A DNA stretch of 64,000 bases, taken from NCBI GenBank assembly GCA_020698575.1, contig CM036240.1, positions 33,990,711 to 34,054,710 on the forward strand. Direction: 5' to 3'. Of the stretch, positions 47,562 through 58,739 are shown piece after piece. The notes below the pieces were generated by a model. It did not search any database. It saw nothing but the letters and a program-made list of their open reading frames with translations, and was not told the DNA's origin. A program made the translations under genes and the position numbers. The stretch is from Bostrychus sinensis (Eukaryota; Chordata; Actinopteri; Gobiiformes; Eleotridae). How positions within the stretch are numbered: the first letter of the stretch is position 1; the number at the start of each line of letters is the position of its first letter.

Positions 47562-49030
47562 CTAGAGGATCATCAAGTCACATGATCCTTGTCTCACTAT
47601 CTGTAGAGTAACAATGACTTTTATTGCTTTTCTAAACCAAGGATAGAGCAGGGCATAAATAAAAGGGTTTAGACAGGAGTTTAGATAAACCATTGAATAG
47701 AGAATCACCTCAACAGGTGTACCAAGTACCAGGATGTTGCTTCCAAAAAAGGCAAAAAAAAAATATGGAGAGTAACACAAAAGATACACAAACACAATGA
47801 CACCCAGATTCTTGGCTGCTTTAATCTCCGATTTTCTGGAGGTTTTTGATGTGTCTGAGTGTTGAAATCTGACAGCTGTAACATGAGAACTGCATGGATC
47901 GGGCCTGAGAGACAGCCACCAGAAAGACTCTCATATACAGGACTATGATGATAGTAACTGGAATAAGAAAACCCATAATAAAGTCAAGTTCTTTAGAGTA
48001 ATAAACCACACACTCTCCATCGCAGGATTTATATTTGCCCACATTTTTTAAATTTTCAAATGACAATAAAATGGAGTAAATGAAAGCATATAACCAGCAC
48101 ACAGAAATACTGATGTTGACTACTTTGTCAGTCATTCTGGTGGCATAACGGAGGGGGTCACAAATGGCCAAATAGCGGTCCACTGAGACAAGAACTATGT
48201 TTCCCACTGAAGCCATGAAAATAGCAACAAGTAGAATAGGATACAGAGCACACAAGATGTCACCCAAAGTCCAACAAATTCTCCATCTGAGGCCCTCGAC
48301 TGGTATCACCACAAGGCCAACAAAGAAGTCTGACACAGCCAGAGAGAGGAGGATGAAGTTAGTGGAGGAGTGGAGCCGCCTGCAGAGAGAGAGAAAGAGG
48401 ACTCAGTCATTTCAGAACCTTGGGAATGGCTGAGCTGACACTGTCAATTGTGATTAACACATTTGACTACGTACATGTCAGTCTTTGATGCTATGACTTA
48501 ATGAAATATTTTAATACATTTAAAATGTTTCTAGGAATTGTTGTGACCAAGTAGCATTAACACAAAGCATGACACATGGATAAGGTGAGTGCTTTCAACT
48601 GAGCTCAAAATATGAAAATAAGCTCTATGAAATATGATTTTGTGTTACTATTTATACTATTTTTTCCCCCACTCATGCAGACAAAATATTGTATTGTGGT
48701 CATAGACAAGGCAACGACAGAAAACAACCAGAATCTATTTAGAAGTTAAACACAGGCAATACACAATGTGTAAATTATCTTACAGTTAACGCACAGATGA
48801 TTATTTTAAAGAGAATCAAACATTTCCACAGTATAAATTGAACTCCAGTTCAGTTACCTGAAATGTGCTATGGAGATGATGACCAGCAGGTTGAGTGTGG
48901 TGGTGAGCATGCAGGAGATTAAAAGCAGAATGTCAGTAACTAGAATTTCAGTTGGATTAGTCTGAGGCTTTCGGCACGAGCTGTTGTGGAGATGTGGGAA
49001 ACACAGTTCTGCCTCCACAGTCTCCATCAT
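47562..49030 (-). pseudogene. Trace amine-associated receptor (array copy G3), one-base insertion
   Basis: Exon 1 is 48858-49030 (173 nt, intact) and exon 2 is 47562-48379 (818 nt, one more than its siblings). An additional C at 47890 (ATGAGAACTGCATGG where the others read ATGAGAATGCATGG) shifts the frame at about residue 221 in intracellular loop 3. Translation then gives about 23 foreign residues and a stop before TM6. Past the insertion the frame to TM6-TM7 and the C-terminus is undamaged and identical to G1. Residues TM1-TM5 are intact, with Leu at 3.32 and Asp at 5.42. It is a very recent pseudogene or a consensus error in a repetitive region. Confidence 0.88.
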
Positions 49031-50441
49031 CTGAGAGGCTGAGTCATCCAGCTCTCTCTCTCTATATATATATATCTTTACAGATGTCCTCTGTGGATCA
49101 ACCCCTCATCATTTTGCACTGACCTCATTAGGGATCATTGCACTGTTGACAAATGAAATTGTGTATACACATCCATCGTCTGAAAACAAAGTCTATTGAG
49201 TATGTAGATGTAGATGGCAAATCCCAAAAACAAGGTCCCATAGAATACTTCAACAATAAATTTGTCATATATCAACATAGTTGGTTCACCAAATTGCTGA
49301 GCCGACCAAGAAGTCGGTCATCTTGGATTGACTATGACTGATACTTAGCTGAGATTCTGTGGTGACCAAACCAGACTTAACCTGGCAAAAGCCAGACTGA
49401 GATAATGTTAGCAAAGAGTTGCTAACATTATTAATCTGGAATGGCTCCCTTTGAAAACTTTTGTAAAGAGGTCGGACTTTCAGTAAAATACTTGGAGGTT
49501 ATTGAATAAAGGGCCACTTGTGTAGCTAAACAACTGCTATGACAGTAAACCAACACAATAAAGATGTTGTTAGAAGATTTTTTGCTGTTTTTATAAATGC
49601 ATAGCAGAATATGTTACGTTTTTCCACGTTGCCATGTTGATAACAAGTATTACTAAAAGTAAAAGTTGTTCAGCAGATTTCACTTCTGTCTTGTCTTTGA
49701 GCAGCAGATTGTCTGCTTGAATCACACACCAGCACATTTTATGACTTAAAATACTGTATGTTAGGCTACATGTGAGAAGATACAAATAAGCTTCTTAGCT
49801 ATATTTAATTTCTAATGAAATGCAGAGGTGGAGCTTTATTAGAGCTGAAACTGGTATACTCTAGGTGCAGTAGACTATATTTAGGTGAATTTAATTAAAA
49901 GCAGTACCTCGATTTTGGTTAGAATAAGGGTAATTTTAAGTAGTCATAGTAATATAAGCTTTTTTTATTATATAACAGAAAAAATATCTAAAACACAGTT
50001 GCGGCTACTAAAAATGATCGGTGGCTAGTAACTGCTGAAAACCAGTAGCCGCAGTGGGCAGTGAGAGAAAAAGTTAATGTCAAGCCCTGATTTCATGAGT
50101 TTGTAAACTCACAAATTTCATGACAACCCAGCTTGCTGTCCAAAGTAAAACCAGACTCCTTACAGCTCCTTAGTGTCCAAATTAATAAAAGGAAATTTGG
50201 TGACAATGGGACGAAAATACTGCTGCTACAGTCAAAAAAATACCAAGAACTGAAGTGACTTACTGCTGGCAATGTGAACCAAAACACCACTCATAAGTTG
50301 TGATGGTTACACTTCTCATTTCAAATTCATTTCCTGTGAACTGTACACTGCAGTCGGGCTGGACAGTATGGCAAAAATATAACCACTGGTTTTTCCCCCT
50401 TATCGGACTGCCTCAATTTTTTCAGTTCATTTATATGCATC

Positions 50442-50943
50442 TGTAGCACTTATGGTCGGATAAAGAGACTTGAGAGAGTATATATTTCTTTCTTTTATTT
50501 CTGTAACACAAGAGACACAGCTATGACCACGCCATTCATGTCTGGGCACACTTCAACATTAGTTTTACAATATAGGACGTCTCAAAGGTACCAAATAATA
50601 AATAATAAAGGGAATTTACAATTAATTGTTGCTCACCTGTAACACAAGAGACACAGCTATGACCACGCCATTCATGTCTGGGCACACTTCAACATTAGGA
50701 CCTACCAGGCCCCCTAGCTGCCCTTCCCTGCCTGCATGGCTCCCCCGTATATCTCCTGACTAAAATCTCACTATGATCCAACAATTAAACTACCTTTAGC
50801 ACATCCCTTCTTTCATGCATAGCACATTTCACAATAAAATTGTTATAATAATAATATAATAATAAAATGAAAAATCAAGGTGGGTGGTGTTTTACAACAG
50901 AGTACAATAACCACTGTCCAGGCATATTAACATTTGTCCCACA
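50442..50943. mobile_element. Solo LTR (copy 3)
   Basis: As copy 1: 502 bp, TG...CA ends, CATC on both sides, two 136-bp internal blocks. Confidence 0.75.
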
Positions 50944-52030
50944 CATCATATGCTGTGAACTATCCAGACTGTATAGGGACCAGTGACAAAATAATAAGAA
51001 GAGGGCAATAGGCAGTGGACTAAAGATATTTAGGTGGTCTATAGGCTGTGAACTGTCCAAACAAATGTCCCATTACAATAATAAGTGTATCATTGCTTGA
51101 TAACTCTTATCACTAGATGTTACAGCGAGAAACTATTTAATTCCTCTCTATAGATGCATCTCAGTGGTCGACATTTAAAGTATGTATACTTTTACTGCAA
51201 ATCTTAAACCACAGGACACAGAATGCATTATAAATGGTTTATTTTCAGAAGTCAGTGGCAGAAGTGATAAAAATGACTAACAATCAATAACAAGTAACTC
51301 CTGAAAGGCTTCAAATAGAAATCAATGTTAAACAGGCACAGACCAATGCTATGGTTCAAGGAATGTTGTAATAATTATACTCCTGATTCTCCTTGCTCTC
51401 CCCTGTGTGCTATCAGGTGAGCTGCTGTTTTTGGGTGGCTGAGGCGGGATGTCCTCATCATGTTGCATAACCTCAAGCACTGCATGGTCGTCTTGGCTTT
51501 GCTGGATTGCTGGAGTAGATCAAAACATGCATATACTGTATAACATATGCGGCAAGTCCTTCAGGTTGATGTCCATAGCATGTCTTAGGGCGGTAAACCT
51601 AACCTTCAGCATCACAAAAGTGCCAGCAAAGAGCATGCAAGCCTGGCCAAGACAGAGTCCATAGAATTGTTCTTTAGGAACACATTAAAGAGCTGTAAAT
51701 CCTAAACCCTTCCCCTGGTTTGGATGTGAATGCTCTCAAATTACAGCAGAGAGCATTTTAAGACTGTATTAATTATATAACTGTATTTTGAATATGTTTT
51801 GGTAAGCAGCTAAAATAACAAAACTTGTGTCCGTGTCCAAATATTTATGGAACTAACTGTATACTGTACTTCACTGAATCATGCACTTTTTTGTATTAGA
51901 GTTTGAATATTTATTATGAGTCTGTATTTAAGTTGAAAACACTTGAACCACCTGCATTTGAGTAGAAATCATCTGAGCCAATATAGCAAAAGCCAAGTTC
52001 AGGTAGAAAGAAAACTCTCTTGGTCTTTCT

Positions 52031-53497
52031 CTAGAGGATCATCAAGTCACATGATCCTTGTCTCACTATCTGTAGAGTAACAATGACTTTTATTGCTTTT
52101 CTAAACCAAGGATAGAGCAGGGCATAAATAAAAGGGTTTAGACAGGAGTTTAGATAAACCATTGAATAGAGAATCACCTCAACAGGTGTACCAAGTACCA
52201 GGATGTTGCTTCCAAAAAAGGCAAAAAAAAAATATGGAGAGTAACACAAAAGATACACAAACACAATGACACCCAGATTCTTGGCTGCTTTAATCTCTGA
52301 TTTTCTGGAGGTTTTTGATGTGTCTGAGTGTTGAAATCTGACAGCTGTAACATGAGAATGCATGGATCGGGCCTGAGAGACAGCCACCAGAAAGACTCTC
52401 ATATACAGGACTATGATGATAGTAACTGGAATAAGAAAACCCATAATAAAGTCAAGTTCTTTAGAGTAATAAACCACACACTCTCCATCGCAGGATTTAT
52501 ATTTGCCCACATTTTTTAAATTTTCAAATGACAATAAAATGGAGTAAATGAAAGCATATAACCAGCACACAGAAATACTGATGTTGACTACTTTGTCAGT
52601 CATTCTGGTGGCATAACGGAGGGGGTCACAAATGGCCAAATAGCGGTCCACTGAGACAAGAACTATGTTTCCCACTGAAGCCATGAAAATAGCAACAAGT
52701 AGAATAGGATACAGAGCACACAAGATGTCACCCAAAGTCCAACAAATTCTCCATCTGAGGCCCTCGACTGGTATCACCACAAGGCCAACAAAGAAGTCTG
52801 ACACAGCCAGAGAGAGGAGGATGAAGTTAGTGGAGGAGTGGAGCCGCCTGCAGAGAGAGAGAAAGAGGACTCAGTCATTTCAGAACCTTGGGAATGGCTG
52901 AGCTGACACTGTCAATTGTGATTAACACATTTGATACGTACATGTCAGTCTTTGATGCTATGACTTAATGAAATATTTTAATACATTTAAAATATTTCTA
53001 GGAATTGTTGTGACCAAGTAGCATTAACACAAAGCATGACACATGGATAAGGTGAGTGCTTTCAACTGAGCACAAAATATGAAAATAAGCTCTATGAAAT
53101 ATGATTTTGTGTTACTATTTATACTATTTTTTCCCCCACTCATGCAGACAAAATATTGTATTGTGGTCATAGACAAGGCAACGACAGAAAACATCCAGAA
53201 TCTATTTAGAAGTTAAACACAGGCAATACACAATGTATAAATTATCTTACAGTTAACGCACAGATGATTATTTTAAAGAGAATCAAACATTTCCACAGTA
53301 TAAATTGAACTTCAGTTCAGTTACCTGAAATGTGCTATGGAGATGATGACCAGCAGGTTGAGTGTGGTGGTGAGCATGCAGGAGATTAAAAGCAGAATGT
53401 CAGTAACTAGAATTTCAGTTGGATTAGTCTGAGGCTTTCGGCACGAGCTGTTGTGGAGATGTGGGAAACACAGTTCTGCCTCCACAGTCTCCATCAT
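52031..53497 (-). CDS. Trace amine-associated receptor (array copy G4), intact
   Basis: Exon 1 is 53325-53497 and exon 2 is 52031-52847; 329 residues. The exon 2 protein is identical to G1 and G2; a synonymous C-to-T change is visible near 52298 (ATCTCTGATT versus ATCTCCGATT). The intron flank shares G1-type variants (AATACATTTAAAATATT, GAGCACAAAATATG), so G4 looks closer to G1 than to G2 or G3 there. The upstream dinucleotide tract differs slightly in (CT) and (TA) numbers from the other copies. Confidence 0.94.
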
Positions 53498-54908
53498 CTG
53501 AGAGGCTGAGTCATCCAGCTCTCTCTCTCTCTATATATATATCTTTACAGATGTCCTCTGTGGATCAACCCCTCATCATTTTGCACTGACCTCATTAGGG
53601 ATCATTGCACTGTTGACAAATGAAATTGTGTATACACATCCATCGTCTGAAAACAAAGTCTATTGAGTATGTAGATGTAGATGGCAAATCCCAAAAACAA
53701 GGTACCATAGAATACTTCAACAATAAATTTGTCATATATCAACATAGTTGGTTCACCAAATTGCTGAGCCGACCAAGAAGTCGGTCATCTTGGATTGACT
53801 ATGACTGATACTTAGCTGAGATTCTGTGGTGACCAAACCAGACTTAACCTGGCAAAAGCCAGACTGAGATAATGTTAGCAAAGAGTTGCTAACATTATTA
53901 ATCTGGAATGGCTCCCTTTGAAAACTTTTGTAAAGAGGTCGGACTTTCAGTAAAATACTTGGAGGTTATTGAATAAAGGGCCACTTGTGTAGCTAAACAA
54001 CTGCTATGACAGTAAACCAACACAATAAAGATGTTGTTAGAAGATTTTTTGCTGTTTTTATAAATGCATAGCAGAATATGTTACGTTTTTCCACGTTGCC
54101 ATGTTGATAACAAGTATTACTAAAAGTAAAAGTTGTTCAGCAGATTTCACTTCTGTCTTGTCTTTGAGCAGCAGATTGTCTGCTTGAATCACACACCAGC
54201 ACATTTTATGACTTAAAATACTGTATGTTAGGCTACATGTGAGAAGATACAAATAAGCTTCTTAGCTATATTTAATTTCTAATGAAATGCAGAGGTGGAG
54301 CTTTATTAGAGCTGAAACTGGTATACTCTAGGTGCAGTAGACTATATTTAGGTGAATTTAATTAAAAGCAGTACCTCGATTTTGGTTAGAATAAGGGTAA
54401 TTTTAAGTAGTCATAGTAATATAAGCTTTTTTTATTATATAACAGAAAAAATATATAAAACACAGTTGCGGCTACTAAAAATGATCGGTGGCTAGTAACT
54501 GCTGAAAACCAGTAGCCGCAGTGGGCAGTGAGAGAAAAAGTTAATGTCAAGCCCTGATTTCATGAGTTTGTAAACTCACAAATTTCATGACAACCCAGCT
54601 TGCTGTCCAAAGTAAAACCAGACTCCTTACAGCTCCTTAGTGTCCAAATTAATAAAAGGAAATTTGGTGACAATGGGACGAAAATACTGCTGCTACAGTC
54701 AAAAAAATACCAAGAACTGAAGTGACTTACTGCTGGCAATGTGAACCAAAACACCACTCATAAGTTGTGATGGTTACACTTCTCATTTCAAATTCATTTC
54801 CTGTGAACTGTACACTGCAGTCGGGCTGGACAGTATGGCAAAAATATAACCACTGGTTTTTCCCCCTTATCGGACTGCCTCAATTTTTTCAGTTCATTTA
54901 TATGCATC

Positions 54909-55410
54909 TGTAGCACTTATGGTCGGATAAAGAGACTTGAGAGAGTATATATTTCTTTCTTTTATTTCTGTAACACAAGAGACACAGCTATGACCACGCC
55001 ATTCATGTCTGGGCACACTTCAACATTAGTTTTACAATATAGGACGTCTCAAAGGTACCAAATAATAAATAATAAAGGGAATTTACAATTAATTGTTGCT
55101 CACCTGTAACACAAGAGACACAGCTATGACCACGCCATTCATGTCTGGGCACACTTCAACATTAGGACCTACCAGGCCCCCTAGCTGCCCTTCCCTGCCT
55201 GCATGGCTCCCCCGTATATCTCCTGACTAAAATCTCACTATGATCCAACAATTAAACTACCTTTAGCACATCCCTTCTTTCATGCATAGCACATTTCACA
55301 ATAAAATTGTTATAATAATAATATAATAATAAAATGAAAAATCAAGGTGGGTGGTGTTTTACAACAGAGTACAATAACCACTGTCCAGGCATATTAACAT
55401 TTGTCCCACA
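54909..55410. mobile_element. Solo LTR (copy 4)
   Basis: As copy 1: 502 bp with CATC on both sides and two 136-bp internal blocks. No fifth LTR is found in the flank right of G5. Confidence 0.75.
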
Positions 55411-56497
55411 CATCATATGCTGTGAACTATCCAGACTGTATAGGGACCAGTGACAAAATAATAAGAAGAGGGCAATAGGCAGTGGACTAAAGATATTTAG
55501 GTGGTCTATAGGCTGTGAACTGTCCAAACAAATGTCCCATTACAATAATAAGTGTATCATTGCTTGATAACTCTTATCACTAGATGTTACAGCGAGAAAC
55601 TATTTAATTCCTCTCTATAGATGCATCTCAGTGGTCGACATTTAAAGTATGTATACTTTTACTGCAAATCTTAAACCACAGGACACACAATGCATTATAA
55701 ATGGTTTATTTTCAGAAGTCAGTGGCAGAAGTGATAAAAATGACTAACAATCAATAACAAGTAACTCCTGAAAGGCTTCAAATAGAAATCAATGTTAAAC
55801 AGGCACAGACCAATGCTATGGTTCAAGGAATGTTGTAATAATTATACTCCTGATTCTCCTTGCTCTCCCCTGTGTGCTATCAGGTGAGCTGCTGTTTTTG
55901 GGTGGCTGAGGCGGGATGTCCTCATCATGTTGCATAACCTCAAGCACTGCATGGTCGTCTTGGCTTTGCTGGATTGCTGGAGTAGATCAAAACATGCATA
56001 TACTGTATAACATATGCGGCAAGTCCTTCAGGTTGATGTCCATAGCATGTCTTAGGGCGGTAAACCTAACCTTCAGCATCACAAAAGTGCCAGCAAAGAG
56101 CATGCAAGCCTGGCCAAGACAGAGTCCATAGAATTGTTCTTTAGGAACACATTAAAGAGCTGTAAATCCTAAACCCTTCCCCTGGTTTGGATGTGAATGC
56201 TCTCAAATTACAGCAGAGAGCATTTTAAGACTGTATTAATTATATAACTGTATTTTGAATATGTTTTGGTAAGCAGCTAAAATAACAAAACTTGTGTCCG
56301 TGTCCAAATATTTATGGAACTAACTGTATACTGTACTTCACTGAATCATGCACTTTTTTGTATTAGAGTTTGAATATTTATTATGAGTCTGTATTTAAGT
56401 TGAAAACACTTGAACCACCTGCATTTGAGTAGAACTCATCTGAGCCAATATAGCAAAAGCCAAGTTCAGGTAGAAAGAAAACTCTCTTGGTCTTTCT

Positions 56498-57901
56498 CTA
56501 GAGGATCATCAAGTCACATGATCCTTGTCTCACTATCTGTAGAGTAACAATGACTTTTATTGCTTTTCTAAACCAAGGATAGAGCAGGGCATAAATAAAA
56601 GGGTTTAGACAGGAGTTTAGATAAACCATTGAATAGAGAATCACCTCAACAGGTGTACCAAGTACCAGGATGTTGCTTCCAAAAAAGGCAAAAAAAAAAT
56701 ATGGAGAGTAACACAAAAGATACACAAACACAATGACACCCAGATTCTTGGCTGCTTTAATCTCCGATTTTCTGGAGGTTTTTGATGTGTCTGAGTGTTG
56801 AAATCTGACAGCTGTAACATGAGAACGCATGGATCGGGCCTGAGAGACAGCCACCAGAAAGACTCTCATATACAGGACTATGATGATAGTAACTGGAATA
56901 AGAAAACCCATAATAAAGTCAAGTTCTTTAGAGTAATAAACCACACACTCTCCATCGCAGGATTTATATTTGCCCACATTTTTTAAATTTTCAAATGAAA
57001 ATAAAATGGAGTAAATGAAAGCATATAACCAGCACACAGAAATACTGATGTTGACTACTTTGTCAGTCATTCTGGTGGCATAACGGAGGGGGTCACAAAT
57101 GGCCAAATAGCGGTCCACTGAAATGAGAATTATGTTTCCCACTGAAGCCATGAAAAAAGTAAGAGATAGGATAGGATACAGAGCACACAAGATGTCACCC
57201 AAAGTCCAACAAATTCTCCATCTGAGGCCCTCGACTGGTATCACCACAAGGCCAACAAAGAAGTCTGACACAGCCAGAGAGAGGAGGATGAAGTTAGTGG
57301 AGGAGTGGAGCCGCCTGCAGAGAGAGAGAAAGAGGACTCAGTCATTTCAGAACCTTGGGAATGGCTGAGCTGACACTGTCAATTGTGATTAACACATTTG
57401 ATACGTACATGTCAGTCTTTGATGCTATGACTTAATAAAATATTTTAATAAATTTAAAATGTTTCTAGGAATTGGTGTGACCAAGTAGCATTAACACAGA
57501 GCATGACACATGGATAAGGGGAGTGCTTTCAACTGAGCTCAAAATATGAAAATAAGCTCTATGAAATATGATTTTGTGTTACTATTTATACTCTTTTTTT
57601 TTTTTCCCCACTCACGAAGTTAAACACAAGCAATACACAATGTATAAATTATCTTACAGTTAACGCACAGATGATTATTTAAAAGAGAATCAAACATTTC
57701 CACAGTATAAATTGAACTCCAGTTCAGTTACCTGAAATGTGCTATGGAGATGATGACCAGCAGGTTGAGTGTGGTGGTGAGCATGCAGGAGATTAAAAGC
57801 AGAATGTCAGTAACTAGAATTTCAGTTGGATTAGTCTGAGGCTTTCGGCACGAGCTGTTGTGGAGATGTGGGAAACACAGTTCTGCCTCCGCAGTCTCCA
57901 T
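56498..57901 (-). CDS. Trace amine-associated receptor (array copy G5), intact, diverged TM3
   Basis: Exon 1 is 57732-57901 (170 nt) and exon 2 is 56498-57314 (817 nt); the intron is 417 bp and lacks about 60 bp found in the other copies. The product is 328 residues: the first of the two ATGs has become ACA (CCATTG on the plus strand), so the start is the second Met. TM3 reads CALYPILSLTFFMASVGNIILISVDRY, where G1-G4 read LLVAI and NIVLVS, so 3.32 is Ser107. Elsewhere the exon 2 protein differs only by L-to-F at the end of TM4 and by Arg in place of His in MRSHV; Arg is the ancestral state shared with genes B and D. Asp189 is at 5.42. It is the outlier of the array and probably the oldest copy. 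Confidence 0.94.
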
Positions 57902-58059
57902 TGTCTGAGAGGCTGAGTCATCCAGCTCTCTCTCTCTATATATATATGTATTTACCGATGTCCTCTGTGGATCAACCCCTCATCATTTTGCAGATTAGGT
58001 CATTAGGTCATCATCATTTTGAACTGACTTTATTAGGGATCATTGCCCTGTAGACAAAT

Positions 58060-58595
58060 TAAATTGGGTATACACGTCCATCCTTCACTTTCTGACTTCT
58101 TTTGGGTATACTGCACAGTAGGGTTATGGCAAAAAATATAATCATAATTTTTGGCTGTGAACTTTCCAGGCTGTAGGGACCAGTGGCAAAATAATAAGAA
58201 GCAATTGACAACAGACAGTGGACTATAGATATTTAAGCTGTCTATAGGGTGTGAACTATCCAAACGGGATAGAAAAAAAGTGTCCTATTAGAATAATAAG
58301 TTTATCAACGGCTCTTATCACTAGATGTTAGAGTGAGAAACTATTTCATTCCTGTCTGTAAATGTATCTCAGTGGTAGACATTTAAAGTATGTATACTTT
58401 CACTGCATGCCTTAAACTACAGTTCACAGAATGCATTTTAAATGGTTTATTTTTAGAAGTCAGTGGCAAAAGTGATGACAATGAATAACAATAAATGGCA
58501 AGTAACACCTGAAAGGCTTCAAATAAAAATAAGTATTAAACAGGCAGAGACCAATGTTATGGGTCAAGGAATTTTGTAATAATACTCATGATTCC
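58060..58595. repeat. Diverged fossil of the array inter-gene segment
   Basis: Collinear with 37422-37855: GTGAACT-TCCAG-CTGTAGGGACCAGTG, ATAATAAGAAG, TTATCACTAGATGTTA, GACATTTAAAGTATGTATACTTT, GAAGTCAGTGGCA and CTGAAAGGCTTCAAATA, with many substitutions. It lacks the LTR and the 1.15-kb inserted block, and it ends where Rex3 sequence begins. It marks an older duplication, with the next TAAR to the right lost. Confidence 0.8.
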
Positions 58596-58596
58596 C

Positions 58597-58738
58597 TCTC
58601 TTCCTCGAACCGCCACCTTATCATGGTGGAGGGGTTTGAGTGCCCAAATGATCCAAAGAGCTTTGTCATCAGGGACTGGTTAATAGGTCCTAGGTGACGG
58701 GCCAGACTAAGAGCGGTTCAAAACCCTGTTATGAGTAG
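58597..58738 (+). mobile_element. Rex3 LINE, 5-prime end fragment
   Basis: Matches the reverse complement of 21945-22085: CGAACCGCCACCTTATCATG, GGAGGGGTTTGAGTGC, AATAGGTCCTAGGTGA, CCAGACTAAGAG. Only the first 140 bases are present, and it abuts the tail of the next LINE. Confidence 0.75.
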
Positions 58739-58739
58739 T

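Larger units (their letters stand above)
35951..58000. repeat. Tandem array of TAAR-bearing units, about 4.47 kb period
   Basis: Stop codons of the five TAARs lie at 38493, 42959, 47562, 52031 and 56498, giving spacings of 4466, 4603, 4469 and 4467. Each unit is an inter-gene segment beginning TGGCAAATCCC (about 35950, 40143, 44610, 49215, 53682) followed by a TAAR gene. The leftmost segment is more diverged over 35951-37400 and lacks the solo LTR; over 37440-38492 it is almost identical to the others. The longer third spacing is explained by an extra 136-bp repeat inside the LTR. A block of about 1.15 kb in each segment (for example 40143-41285) is missing from the flank right of G5, so it probably inserted before the amplification. 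Confidence 0.93.
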
